Below the pieces are notes generated by a model. It had not been told where the DNA came from. It searched no databases and saw only the letters and a program-made list of their open reading frames with translations. DNA of 64,000 nucleotides, taken from assembly GCF_002970975.1 (NCBI RefSeq), contig NZ_KZ672982.1, positions 186,001 to 250,000 on the forward strand. Direction: 5' to 3'. This DNA is from Microbacterium halophytorum. GTDB taxonomy: Bacteria > Actinomycetota > Actinomycetes > Actinomycetales > Microbacteriaceae. The translations under genes and the position numbers were made by a program. Every line of letters begins with the position of its first letter. Position 1 is the stretch's first letter. Shown in pieces: positions 15,727 to 24,371 of this stretch.

Positions 15727-17622
15727 CTAGCGCGTTAGTGAGGGTGTGACGAAAGCGAAATCCTTGTCACCGGGCTCGAGCACCGCCGTGAGGCGGCCGA
15801 GCACCGACGCGTCACCCGTGACCTCGAGCCCAGCGGCTGCGATCGCGTCGGCGGACCCAGCAGCGAGCGCCGGGAGCGCCTTCTTCGCGCCCGTGATCGT
15901 CAGGTCGGCGTCGCCCTTCTGGGGCGCCGCGCTGTAGGTGAGCACGCCGTTGGCGAGGCTCAGGCGGTAGCGCGCATCGGCGTCGGTGAGCACGATGTCG
16001 ATGCTGAGCTTCTCGTCCCACGCCTTCGGCCCGTTCACCTGGATCGCGATGGCGTCGAACAGCATCTCGGGCGAGAGGTTCGCGATCACATCGGGCGCGT
16101 TGGTCTCCGTCGGGGTGCCGAACTGACCGTCGCGCAGCTCGGTGGCACCCGACAGATACCAGGTGCGCCACGGGCCGTTCTCCGCACCGTAGCCGAGCTG
16201 TTCGTACGTGTCGGCGAGCAGGTCGCGCGCCTCAGCGTGATCCGGCTGCGCGAACACGGCGTGGCTGCCCACCTCGGCGGCCCAGCGGAAGTCGCCCTCG
16301 TCGAACGCCTTGCGCGCGTTGGCCACGAGCGCGTCGACGCCGCCCGCGAGCTCCGCGTAGCGCTTCGCCTTCTCCTCGGGAACGTGCGGCCACAGGCTCG
16401 CCGGGTTGCCGTCGAAGAAGCCGAGGTAGCGCTGGTAGATGGCGCGGACGTTGTGGCTGACGGAGCCGTAATAGCCGCGCGTCGACCACGCGTTCTCCAG
16501 CACCGGGGGCAGCTCGATTACCTCGGCGATCTCGGGACCCGTCAGGCCCTGGTTCATCAGGCGGAGCGTCTGGTCGTGCACGTAGCCGTAGAGATCGCGC
16601 TGCAGGGAGAGGAACTCGACGACCCGGTCGGCGCCCCACGTCGGCCAGTGGTGCGACGCGAACACGACCTCGGCGTCGCCGCCGAACAGGTCGATCGTCT
16701 CGGTCGTGTACTTCGACCACACGTGCGGGTCGCGCACGACGGCGCCGCGCAGCGTCAGCAGGTTGTGGAAGTTGTGGGTCATGACCTCGGCGGCGCAGAG
16801 CGCCTTGAAGTCGGGGAAGTACGTGAGCATCTCGGCCGGCGCCTCAGTACCGGGCGCCATCTGGAAGATCATCCGGACGCCGTCGACGACCTCTTCGTGC
16901 CCCGTCGTGTCGATGATGTCGCTGGGTGCGAGGAGCGTGACCTCTCCCGTCGAGAGCGTCTGGCCGAGGCCGGCACCGACCTGCCCCTGCGGGCCGCGGG
17001 CCAGCGCCGCACCGTACATGTAACCGGCGCGGCGGTTCATCGCCGTGCCCGCGAAGACGTTCTCCGAGACGGCGTGCTCCATGAAACCTTCGGGCGCGAA
17101 GATCCTGATCTCCCCGGAGTCGACCTGCTCCTGCGTCGCGAAGCCCTTGACTCCGCCGTAGTGGTCGGCGTGCGAGTGGGTGTAGATGATCGCCTTGACG
17201 GGCCGATCGCCCCGGTGCTCGCGGTAGAGCGCGAGCGCCGCGGCGCCCGTCTCCTTCGTGAGCAGGGTATCGATGACGATGACACCCTCGTCGCCCTCGA
17301 TGATCGTGGTGTTCGACAGGTCCATACCGCGCACCTGGTAGATACCGGGCACGACCTCGAAGAGGCCCTCGATCGCGGCGAGCTGCGACTGCCGCCACAG
17401 GCTCGGGTTGACCGAGTCGGGAGCATCGCCTTCGAGGAACGAGTAGGTCGAGTTGTCCCACACCACGTTTCCGTCGACATCGGTCACCTGGCTCGGCTCG
17501 CGCCTGGCGACGAGCCCGCGCGTCGCGTCGTCGAAGTCCTGGGTGTCGTGGAACGGGAGGGTCTTCTTGATGACCTCCTGCTGGGCGATGATGGTGGCAC
17601 TGGCCGGCTTCTGGTTGGTCAT
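15727..17622 (-). CDS. Alkyl sulfatase (SdsA-type metallo-beta-lactamase fold)
   Basis: A 631-residue enzyme. The first ~330 residues are a metallo-beta-lactamase domain with the binuclear zinc motif THSHADHYGG (~147-156), then DIIDTTGHEE and the conserved MTHNFHNL region. A helical dimerisation domain (~375-500, including RGYYGSVSHNVRAIYQRYLGFF elements) and a C-terminal SCP2-like lid domain follow, which is the domain order of Pseudomonas SdsA1 (658 residues). It hydrolyses primary alkyl sulfates such as SDS to alcohol and sulfate. No export signal is obvious, so the enzyme may be cytoplasmic. Start is the ATG giving MTNQKP; a TTG four codons upstream is also open. Confidence 0.92.
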   Translation of the reverse strand: MTNQKPASATIIAQQEVIKKTLPFHDTQDFDDATRGLVARREPSQVTDVDGNVVWDNSTYSFLEGDAPDSVNPSLWRQSQLAAIEGLFEVVPGIYQVRGMDLSNTTIIEGDEGVIVIDTLLTKETGAAALALYREHRGDRPVKAIIYTHSHADHYGGVKGFATQEQVDSGEIRIFAPEGFMEHAVSENVFAGTAMNRRAGYMYGAALARGPQGQVGAGLGQTLSTGEVTLLAPSDIIDTTGHEEVVDGVRMIFQMAPGTEAPAEMLTYFPDFKALCAAEVMTHNFHNLLTLRGAVVRDPHVWSKYTTETIDLFGGDAEVVFASHHWPTWGADRVVEFLSLQRDLYGYVHDQTLRLMNQGLTGPEIAEVIELPPVLENAWSTRGYYGSVSHNVRAIYQRYLGFFDGNPASLWPHVPEEKAKRYAELAGGVDALVANARKAFDEGDFRWAAEVGSHAVFAQPDHAEARDLLADTYEQLGYGAENGPWRTWYLSGATELRDGQFGTPTETNAPDVIANLSPEMLFDAIAIQVNGPKAWDEKLSIDIVLTDADARYRLSLANGVLTYSAAPQKGDADLTITGAKKALPALAAGSADAIAAAGLEVTGDASVLGRLTAVLEPGDKDFAFVTPSLTR

Positions 17623-17726
17623 GGGGCGAGTCAATCAGGAGCCGGTCGCCGCCGAGGGCGGGACTCGCCCCTTCCGGGTGAAGGCCGGCAGCGATCCCGC
17701 ACGACGCCGCCTGGGACAATGGCCGG

Positions 17727-20573
17727 ATGACCGGTGCGCACCTCTTCGACCTCGACGCGATCGGCGCCGGGCTCACCGTGGCCTCGGCGCGTCGGGAACT
17801 CACCGAGGCCGCCGCCACGGGTGCCATGGTCGTCACGGCACCGCCGGGAACGGGCAAGACGACGTTCGTTCCCCCGCTGCTCGCGAACGCGCGGCCCGGT
17901 GCGGGGCGCGTCCTCGTCGTGCAGCCGCGCCGCGTCTCCGTGCGCGCCGCGGCGCGTCGGCTCGCGCAGCTCGACGGCACGCCGCTCGGCGGGCCCTCGG
18001 GGTTCGCGGTGCGGGGCGAGAACGAGACCTCGGCGGCGACGCGCGTCGAGTTCCTCACCCCCGGCATTCTGCTCAGGCGCCTGTTCGCCGACCCTGGGCT
18101 CGAGGGCGTCTGCGCCGTCGTCGTCGATGAGGTGCACGAACGATCGGTCGACGCCGACCTGCTGCTCGGCATGCTCAGCGAGGTGCGCGAGCTGCGCGAA
18201 GACCTCGTCCTCGTCGCGATGTCGGCGACCGTCGACGCGACAGCCGTGGCAGAACTGATCGGCGGGGAGAGAGCGGCGCCCGTCGTCGATGTGCCATCGC
18301 CCCTGCATCCGCTCGCGATCGAGTACGCACCGTACGCGCCGGGGCGCATCGACGCACGCGGCGTGGCGGCGGGCTTCCTCGATCATGTCGCGCGCACGGC
18401 AATCGCCGCGCAGGCCTCGGCAGGCGCTGACGCGCTCGTATTCGTCCCGGCGGCCCGCGACGTCGACCGCGTCGTCTCGGCCATCCGGGCCCTCTCACCC
18501 GGCGTCGAGGCTCTGCCCCTGCACGGGCAGCTGCCGCCGCGCGAGCAGGATCGCGCGACCGCGGGGCGTCACGGCCGCGACGACCCGCCGCGCATCGTCG
18601 TCAGCACGGCACTCGCCGAGAGCTCCCTCACGGTCCCGGGCGTGCGGCTCGTCGTCGACGCGGGGCTCTCGCGCGAGCCGCGGCGCGACTCCGGCCGCGG
18701 CGTTTCGGGTCTCGTCACCGTCAGCGCATCCCGAGCGAGCGCCGACCAGCGCTCCGGTCGCGCGGCGCGCCAAGGGCCCGGTCGCGCCGTGCGCGCGTAC
18801 TCCGAGGCCGACTACGCGCGGATGCCCGCCTCCGCGGCGCCAGAGATCCGCTCCGCCGACCTCACGGATGCGGCGCTCGCGCTCGCCGTGTGGGGCACGC
18901 CAGCAGCAGCTGGCCTGCGACTGCTCACGCCCCCGCCCGCGGCGTCGATCGGCGCCGCCGTCACCGCGCTGCGCGCGCTCGGGCTCGTCGACGACGACGG
19001 GCGCGCCACCGACCTGGGCACCCGCGTGGCCCGGATGCCCGCTGGCGCCAGGGAAGCCAGGGCGCTCCTCGCGGCGGCGGACGCCGGCGCGGACCCGCGC
19101 AGTGCCGCGGAGGCCGTCGCCGCCCTGTCCGGCGGCCACAGAGACCCGGGCGCCGATCTCGTTCACCTCATCGGCGAGCTGCGGAGCGGCCGCGCACCCG
19201 GCGCCGAGAGGTGGCGACGCGACGCGCGCCGCCTCGAACGCGTCGCGCGGGAAGCACGAGGCGAGACCCCCGCGCACAACGACGAAATCAAGGAGAAACC
19301 GCAACATCGAGGAGACAACGCCGAGATTTCTCCTCGATCCCGCGCAATCTCCTCCGAAACGCGCGACCCCGCGCCCGTGCGGAACCAGCGCGACGCGCGC
19401 CACGCCGGGCGCACCGCGCGGAAAGCACGAGGCGCGACCCCCGCGCACGACGACGAAATCGCGGAGAAACCGCAACATCGAGGAGAGAACCTGCAGATTC
19501 CTCCTCGATCCCGCGCATCCTCCTCGGAAGCGCGCGACCCCGCGTCCGCGGGGAGCCACCGCAGCACGGGGCACCCGCGCGACGCCGCGGGTCTCGTCGC
19601 CGCGCTCGCGCGGCCGGAGTGGATCGCGCGCCGCGTCTCCCCCGGCTCACGGAGCTACCTGCTCGCTTCCGGCACGCGCGCCGCCGTCCCGGAGGCGAGC
19701 GCGCTCGCCTCCTCCGAGTGGCTCGCCGTCGCCGCCGCGCAGCGCGCCGAGGGGCGGGCGGCCGACGCGACCGGCACCGTCATCCGGTTGGCCGCCCCGC
19801 TCTCCGAGGCCGACGCGCTCGCGCTCGGCGGCGGCCTCACCCGGAGCGAACGCGTCGCACGCGTCGCGGACGGCGCCGTTCGGGTGCGGGAGGTGCGCGG
19901 GCTCGGCGCGATCGAGCTCTCGTCGACGCCGGTCGCGGCCGAGCCGGGCGACACCGTTCCCGCGCTCACGGCCGAGATCCGCGAACGCGGCGTCGCGGCA
20001 CTGCCGTGGGCACCGGCCGCGGCGGGACTGCGCGCGCGGCTCGGCCTCATCCGGCGGGAGCTCGGCGCCCCGTGGCCGGACGTCGCCGATGAGGCGCTCC
20101 TCGCGGGCCTCGACGAATGGCTCACCCCCGCGCTCCCGGCGGCCGGGGGCTCGCTCGCCCGCGTCGACACGCTCGCGGCGCTGCGCGGGCTGCTCCCCTG
20201 GCCCGAGGCGGCACGGCTCGACGATCTCGCGCCCGAGCGGCTGCCCGTGCCGTCGGGCTCGGCCCCGCGCATCGCCTACCCCGATCCGAACGACCCCGAT
20301 GCCCTGCCCGTCGTCGCCGTGAAGCTGCAGGAGGTCTTCGGGCTCGCCGACACCCCGCGGCTCGTCGACGGCCGCGTACCGGTGCTGTTCCACCTGCTGT
20401 CCCCCGGCCGGCAGCCGCTCGCCGTGACGAGCGACCTCGCCGGATTCTGGAACGGCGCCTACGCGGAAGCGCGCAAGCAGATGCGCGGCCGCTACCCGAA
20501 GCACCCCTGGCCGGAGGACCCCTGGTCGGCGATCGCGACGGCGAAGACGAACCGGGCGCTGCGCCGCGGGTGA
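17727..20573 (+). CDS. hrpB: ATP-dependent helicase HrpB with in-frame repeat insertion
   Basis: A 948-residue DEAH-box helicase. Walker A APPGTGKTT (~38), motif Ib RRVSVRAAARRLA, the DEVH box VVVDEVHERS (~132), SAT motif MSATVDA and motif VI QRSGRAARQGPGR are all present. HA2 and the HrpB-specific C-terminal domain (NGAYAEARKQMRGRYPKHPWPEDP) complete the fold. HrpB proteins are usually ~820-850 residues. The extra ~100 residues (about 508-606) are two tandem copies of a Lys/Arg/Ser-rich peptide containing EKPQHRG(D/E)N, encoded by a palindromic DNA repeat. The insert lies between HA2 and the C-terminal domain, where an extra disordered loop would be tolerated. The cellular role in actinobacteria is not settled (RNA remodelling presumed). 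Confidence 0.9.
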   Translation: MTGAHLFDLDAIGAGLTVASARRELTEAAATGAMVVTAPPGTGKTTFVPPLLANARPGAGRVLVVQPRRVSVRAAARRLAQLDGTPLGGPSGFAVRGENETSAATRVEFLTPGILLRRLFADPGLEGVCAVVVDEVHERSVDADLLLGMLSEVRELREDLVLVAMSATVDATAVAELIGGERAAPVVDVPSPLHPLAIEYAPYAPGRIDARGVAAGFLDHVARTAIAAQASAGADALVFVPAARDVDRVVSAIRALSPGVEALPLHGQLPPREQDRATAGRHGRDDPPRIVVSTALAESSLTVPGVRLVVDAGLSREPRRDSGRGVSGLVTVSASRASADQRSGRAARQGPGRAVRAYSEADYARMPASAAPEIRSADLTDAALALAVWGTPAAAGLRLLTPPPAASIGAAVTALRALGLVDDDGRATDLGTRVARMPAGAREARALLAAADAGADPRSAAEAVAALSGGHRDPGADLVHLIGELRSGRAPGAERWRRDARRLERVAREARGETPAHNDEIKEKPQHRGDNAEISPRSRAISSETRDPAPVRNQRDARHAGRTARKARGATPAHDDEIAEKPQHRGENLQIPPRSRASSSEARDPASAGSHRSTGHPRDAAGLVAALARPEWIARRVSPGSRSYLLASGTRAAVPEASALASSEWLAVAAAQRAEGRAADATGTVIRLAAPLSEADALALGGGLTRSERVARVADGAVRVREVRGLGAIELSSTPVAAEPGDTVPALTAEIRERGVAALPWAPAAAGLRARLGLIRRELGAPWPDVADEALLAGLDEWLTPALPAAGGSLARVDTLAALRGLLPWPEAARLDDLAPERLPVPSGSAPRIAYPDPNDPDALPVVAVKLQEVFGLADTPRLVDGRVPVLFHLLSPGRQPLAVTSDLAGFWNGAYAEARKQMRGRYPKHPWPEDPWSAIATAKTNRALRRG
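19244..19373 (+). repeat. Palindromic repeat, copy A (inside hrpB)
   Basis: 130-bp unit, mostly identical to a second unit starting 171 bp downstream. Its centre is a perfect 10-bp stem, ATCGAGGAGA ... TCTCCTCGAT, with a 13-base loop, preceded by GAGAAACCGCAAC. The 171-bp period is 57 codons, so the helicase frame stays open. Base composition (AAA, ATC, GAAA) is less GC-rich than the surrounding gene. Confidence 0.85.
19415..19544 (+). repeat. Palindromic repeat, copy B (inside hrpB)
   Basis: Second 130-bp unit in the same orientation and the same reading frame. The stem is ATCGAGGAG ... CTCCTCGAT (9 bp). Differences from copy A are scattered and cause conservative peptide changes (GDN/GEN, ISP/IPP), so the duplication is not recent or has been drifting. 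Confidence 0.85.
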
Positions 20574-20589
20574 CCCGGGCGCCGTCCGG

Positions 20590-21156
20590 TCAGCGACCGC
20601 GCGCCCACCGGCGCCACCATGGGACCGCTGTGCCTGCGACGCCCCCGCCGGGCGCGTCGGCACCGCCGGACGGGGCGCGTTCGGCGCGCCTGTCCCGCCA
20701 CGCCGATACCTCCGCTTCGACGTCGAGCGTGGGCGTCACGACCGGCGGCCCGCCCTCCAGCTGCAGCCGGGCGCTGCGCACACGTGCGTTGAAGTCCTCG
20801 AGGTGGGCGCGCACGTCCGCCTCCCTGGGCAGTTCGTCGAGCGTCGCCGACATGCCCTTGTGCTCGGTCCGCAGCTGGATCGCCGGCGGCGCCATGCCGC
20901 TCAGGCCCTCGCGCTCGATCTTGCGCTTGATCCACCAATCCGGATCGCTCGAGGCGACGAGGCCCTCGAGCGGCTTCCCCGCGCCGGGCAGATCGTCGAA
21001 CTCGCCGCGCCGGATGGCCTGCTGGATGGACGCCTCGACGACGGCCCAGCGCTCCTCGCGCGTGGACCACTGCGGCGACGGCGCCGAACCGCGCTCGCCC
21101 TCCGCCAGCTCCTTCTCGGCCCGGTAGCGGGCCGCCTCTGATCGCGGGTCGGACAT
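20590..21156 (-). CDS. DUF1992 (DnaJ-homologue subfamily C28 conserved) domain protein
   Basis: A 188-residue soluble protein. The conserved DUF1992 core is AVVEASIQQAIRRGEFDDLPGAGKPL, here at ~40-65, followed by DPDWWIKRKIEREGL and a coiled, charged helix (PREADVRAHLEDFNARVRSARLQ). The same domain occurs in DNAJC28 of eukaryotes without a J domain here. Function in bacteria is unknown. It converges on hrpB with a 16-bp gap. Confidence 0.88.
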   Translation of the reverse strand: MSDPRSEAARYRAEKELAEGERGSAPSPQWSTREERWAVVEASIQQAIRRGEFDDLPGAGKPLEGLVASSDPDWWIKRKIEREGLSGMAPPAIQLRTEHKGMSATLDELPREADVRAHLEDFNARVRSARLQLEGGPPVVTPTLDVEAEVSAWRDRRAERAPSGGADAPGGGVAGTAVPWWRRWARGR

Positions 21157-21189
21157 CCGGAAACCTCCCCGCTCAGGGTACTCCGCCGG

Positions 21190-21933
21190 CTAACGCAGCG
21201 GGGTCCAGCCGAAGGGCACGGGCCCGTCGACCAGGGCGTTCTCCTCATCGGCCGCGGCGGACCAGCCCTGTGCCGCGCCGTCGCCGTCGAACGCGCCGCG
21301 CGCGAGGCGCATGCCGACGTCGTCGTGGTGCATGCGCGGTCCGCCGCCGCGCCGCGTCGAGGCGCGCACGCTCCATGCCGGGTCGTCGAATCCTCCGCCG
21401 CGGAACACGCGGTAGTCGCCGTAGCGCGCGGGGTCCAGCAGGTCCCAGCACCACTCCCACGCGTTGCCGAGCGTGTCGAAGAGCCCGAAGAGGTTGGGCA
21501 TCTTGCCGCCCACGTCGCTGGGGTGCCCGACACCGTCCGCTTCCGTCCAGGCGACATCCGCCAGCGGCCCGTACTGGGGCTTCGCCGAGCCGGCCCGGCA
21601 GGCGAACTCCCACTCGGCCTCGGTCGGCAGCCGGTATCCGTCGGAGTCCACGAACCATCGGACGGCCTCGCCGTCGACGCTGTATGCCGGGTCGAGCCCC
21701 TCCCATTCCGAGAGCGCGTTGCACAACCGGATCGCCCGCTGCCAGCTGACGTCGACGGCCGGCCTGCGCGCGTGCGCCGCGGGTACTCCGAGGAGCTCGG
21801 CGAGCGCCTCCTCCGTCACGGCGAAGACGCCGATCTCGAACGGCTCCAGCTCGACGGTGCGCCGAGCGCTCCGGCGCGCATCGTGGAGGGTCACGGCACC
21901 GGCCGGGATCGCGGCCATCTCGATATCGGGCAT
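21190..21933 (-). CDS. Formylglycine-generating-enzyme (SUMF1) fold protein lacking the catalytic cysteines
   Basis: The protein has 247 residues. The SUMF1/FGE-sulfatase fold is shown by an early MAAIPAGAVTL strand, PAVDVSWQRAIRLCNALSEWEGL, YRLPTEAEWEFACRAG, NLFGLFDTLGNAWEWCWDLL and RVFRGGGFDDPAWSVRASTRR near the end. In true FGE two cysteines sit in that last segment to oxidise the sulfatase Cys; here the corresponding stretch has none. Activity as a sulfatase-activating enzyme is therefore unlikely. Other members of the fold are oxygenases (EgtB/OvoA type) or inactive binding modules. It diverges from dgt across 51 bp. Confidence 0.85.
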   Translation of the reverse strand: MPDIEMAAIPAGAVTLHDARRSARRTVELEPFEIGVFAVTEEALAELLGVPAAHARRPAVDVSWQRAIRLCNALSEWEGLDPAYSVDGEAVRWFVDSDGYRLPTEAEWEFACRAGSAKPQYGPLADVAWTEADGVGHPSDVGGKMPNLFGLFDTLGNAWEWCWDLLDPARYGDYRVFRGGGFDDPAWSVRASTRRGGGPRMHHDDVGMRLARGAFDGDGAAQGWSAAADEENALVDGPVPFGWTPLR

Positions 21934-21984
21934 CACCGTTCCAGTCTCCCGCACGTGCTTCCCGCCGCGTGCCAGACTTGCCCC

Positions 21985-23481
21985 ATGCCGCAGAGCACAG
22001 CTGATTCCCGCGAGGCCCGTCGCCTGCCCGAGACCCTGAACGAGTTCCAGAACGCGGAGGGGCACCCGCACTTCCGGGTCGACGTCGAGCGCATCCGGTT
22101 CTCGCCGTTCTACTCGCGGCTGTCCGCCGTGACGCAGGTCATCTCGCAGGCGGGCGCCGGTCTGGCCGTGCACAACCGGCTCACGCATTCCGTGAAGGTC
22201 GCCGCCGTCGCCCGCGCGATCGCGACGCACCTCGCGACGCGCACCGACGACGCCCCGCGCACGGTCAGCGCGCTCGGCGGGGCCCACCCCGTCGTCGTGC
22301 AGGCGGCCGCCGCCGCGCACGACCTCGGCCACCCGCCGTTCGGGCACCTCGGCGAGCAGGCGCTCGACCACCTGGCGCGCACGCGCTTCGGCCTGTCGGA
22401 GGGCTTCGAGGGCAATGCCCAGACCTACCGGATCATCACGCGCCTGGACGAGCACGACCGACCCGGCGTCGGCCTGAACCTCACGGCGGCTGTGCGCGCC
22501 GCCGTGCTGAAGTACCCGTGGCGCCGCGGCGAGGGCGGGCAGAGGCGCGGCGGGGCGAGCAAGTTCAACTACTACGCCGTCGACGAGCAGGACGTGGCGC
22601 AGGCGCTCGCCGCCTACCCCGCGATCGAACAGGGGCAGCAGACGGTCGAGTGCTCCATCATGGACATCGCCGACGACATCGCATACTCCCTGCACGATCT
22701 CGACGACTTCTACCGCGCCGACCTGCTCAACCCCGCCACCCTCTCAGCCGAGTTCCGGATGTGGCACCGCGACCTCGCGGCGCTGCGCGCGCTAGACGAG
22801 CGGGAGCTCGCCGCGGCGGCCCGCACGCCCGGGCACTCGCTCGAGCTGCTCTGGCGCGAGCTGCTGCGGAAGGACTCCTGGATCGCCGACCCGGACGCCT
22901 TCGCCGAGGCGGTCGCGAAGGTGCGCGCCGAGGTCATCGACGGCCTCATCGCCGAACCGTTCGACGGTTCGCTCGCCAGCGAGCGGACGCTGGCGAGGTT
23001 CACGACCGCGTGGATCGCCCGCCTGCAGTCGTCGGTCGAGGTGCACAGGGCGCCGAACATCCGCTCGGGGCACGTCAGCCTCAGTCGGCAGGCCTGGCAC
23101 GAGGTGGCCGTGCTGAAGTTCCTGCACCAGCGCTTCATCCTCGAGCGCCCCGACCTCGCGGTGTACCAACGGGGGCAGGCGAGCGTGCTCGAACGGCTCG
23201 TCGACGGCTTCTCCGCCTGGCTCGACGACCCGCGCGATGCCCGCAGAGCGCCTCGGCGCCTCATCGACCTCGTCGAGCTCGCGACGGACGACTACCGGCG
23301 GCTGCGCAGGGACGCCCCCGCGCTCGTCGAGTCCCGCTCCGACGCCGACCTCGACCGCCTCGCCCGCGGCAGGGGCATCATCGACTACGTCGCGTCGCTC
23401 ACCGACGCGCAGGCGACGAGCCTCGACGGCCTGCTCTCGGGCCGCACCGAGCGCCTCTGGGAGGCCGGCCAGGGGCTCTGA
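21985..23481 (+). CDS. dgt: Deoxyguanosinetriphosphate triphosphohydrolase
   Basis: A 498-residue HD-domain enzyme. RDVERI-like FRVDVERIRFSPFYSRLS with the following RLTHS (metal His), AAHDLGHPPFGHLGE (HD motif, ~110-125) and CSIMDIADDIAYSLHDLDD (second metal Asp) are the dGTPase signature. It hydrolyses dGTP (possibly other dNTPs) to nucleoside and triphosphate and so adjusts nucleotide pools. Actinobacterial dGTPases are commonly 420-520 residues. A diverged copy of codons near its 3' end lies just downstream. Start is the first ATG (MPQSTADSREARRLPE). Confidence 0.92.
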   Translation: MPQSTADSREARRLPETLNEFQNAEGHPHFRVDVERIRFSPFYSRLSAVTQVISQAGAGLAVHNRLTHSVKVAAVARAIATHLATRTDDAPRTVSALGGAHPVVVQAAAAAHDLGHPPFGHLGEQALDHLARTRFGLSEGFEGNAQTYRIITRLDEHDRPGVGLNLTAAVRAAVLKYPWRRGEGGQRRGGASKFNYYAVDEQDVAQALAAYPAIEQGQQTVECSIMDIADDIAYSLHDLDDFYRADLLNPATLSAEFRMWHRDLAALRALDERELAAAARTPGHSLELLWRELLRKDSWIADPDAFAEAVAKVRAEVIDGLIAEPFDGSLASERTLARFTTAWIARLQSSVEVHRAPNIRSGHVSLSRQAWHEVAVLKFLHQRFILERPDLAVYQRGQASVLERLVDGFSAWLDDPRDARRAPRRLIDLVELATDDYRRLRRDAPALVESRSDADLDRLARGRGIIDYVASLTDAQATSLDGLLSGRTERLWEAGQGL

Positions 23482-23496
23482 GCACCACGCCGGCAC

Positions 23497-23551
23497 CGCG
23501 TCGCTCACCGACGCGCAGGCGGCGAGTCTTGACGGTCTGCCCTCGGACCGC
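23497..23551 (+). repeat. Diverged duplicate of the dgt 3' end
   Basis: These 55 bp match 23391-23445 inside dgt at 49 positions. Read in the matching frame they give ASLTDAQAASLDGLPSDR beside ASLTDAQATSLDGLLSGR in dgt. The copy sits in the 76-bp gap between dgt and the convergent SGNH gene and is not translated as part of dgt. Confidence 0.8.
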
Positions 23552-23557
23552 CGAGCC

Positions 23558-24313
23558 TCAGGCAGCCCCGACCGTCACGTACGCCGGGTGCTTCGGGCGG
23601 CGGCCGTCACCCGACGACGTGCGCGTCACGCGCCGCTTTACCCACGGCGCGACGTGGGCGCGATAGTACTCGCGCGTGCCCAGGTGGGGTTCTGCGGGCT
23701 CGGGGAGGTCCCACCACTCGGGGTCGACGCGCTGCCCCAGGGCGTCGAGCACGCGCGCCGCGACCCTGTGGTGTCCGCGGGAGTTCATGTGCAGGCGGTC
23801 GGGCGACCAGAACGCCTGGTCGCGCAGCTTCTCGTCGGTCCAGTTGATCGCCCAGACGATATCGTCAGCGCCGCGGAGCCTGGCTGTCACGGCGGCGAAG
23901 AGGGCGTCCCCCCTGCTCCGGATGAGCCGGGACATCGGCAGGCCGCCCGACGGGTCGGCGCCCGCGAGCAGGATCGGCACGACGCCCTCCTCACGGCACC
24001 GCATCAGGACCTTCACGAACGTATCGACGATGCCCGAGGTGTTCGATCCGGGCCGCAGCATATCGTTGCCGCCGCCGTTGAACGACAGGTGCGTCGGCTT
24101 CAGCGCGAGCGCCGGCTCGAGCTGCTCGTCCACGACGGGCCACGCGAGGCGCCCCCGGATGGCGAGATTGGCGTACTCGATCGACCCGCCGAGCGAAGCG
24201 GCCCAGCCGCGGGCGGCCAGGTCGGCCCACCCCCGAGGCGTGCCGTCGGGCCGCTCGTCCCCCACGCCCTCCGTGAAGCTGTCCCCGATGGCCACATATC
24301 TCACGCTCGTCAC
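23558..24313 (-). CDS. SGNH/GDSL-family hydrolase
   Basis: A 251-residue cytoplasmic-type esterase/lipase of the SGNH clan. Block I is AIGDSFTEGVGDERPDG with the nucleophile Ser (~12), block II Gly in NLAIRGRL, block III GGGND (Asn), and block V DRLHMNSRGH (catalytic Asp/His, ~175). No signal peptide. Typical substrates are acyl esters of sugars or small lipids; which one is unknown. The GTG start is followed three codons later by another GTG, so four residues are uncertain. Confidence 0.88.
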   Translation of the reverse strand: MTSVRYVAIGDSFTEGVGDERPDGTPRGWADLAARGWAASLGGSIEYANLAIRGRLAWPVVDEQLEPALALKPTHLSFNGGGNDMLRPGSNTSGIVDTFVKVLMRCREEGVVPILLAGADPSGGLPMSRLIRSRGDALFAAVTARLRGADDIVWAINWTDEKLRDQAFWSPDRLHMNSRGHHRVAARVLDALGQRVDPEWWDLPEPAEPHLGTREYYRAHVAPWVKRRVTRTSSGDGRRPKHPAYVTVGAA

Positions 24314-24371
24314 GTCGACATCCTACGAGGCGTCGCCGGTGCGAGGGCGAGGGGCCTCAGTCGAGCGGCCC

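Noticed and set aside
19244..19544. CRISPR-like direct repeats in hrpB
   Set aside because: Only two units, 130 bp each, in frame within a coding gene, with no cas genes or short regular spacers.
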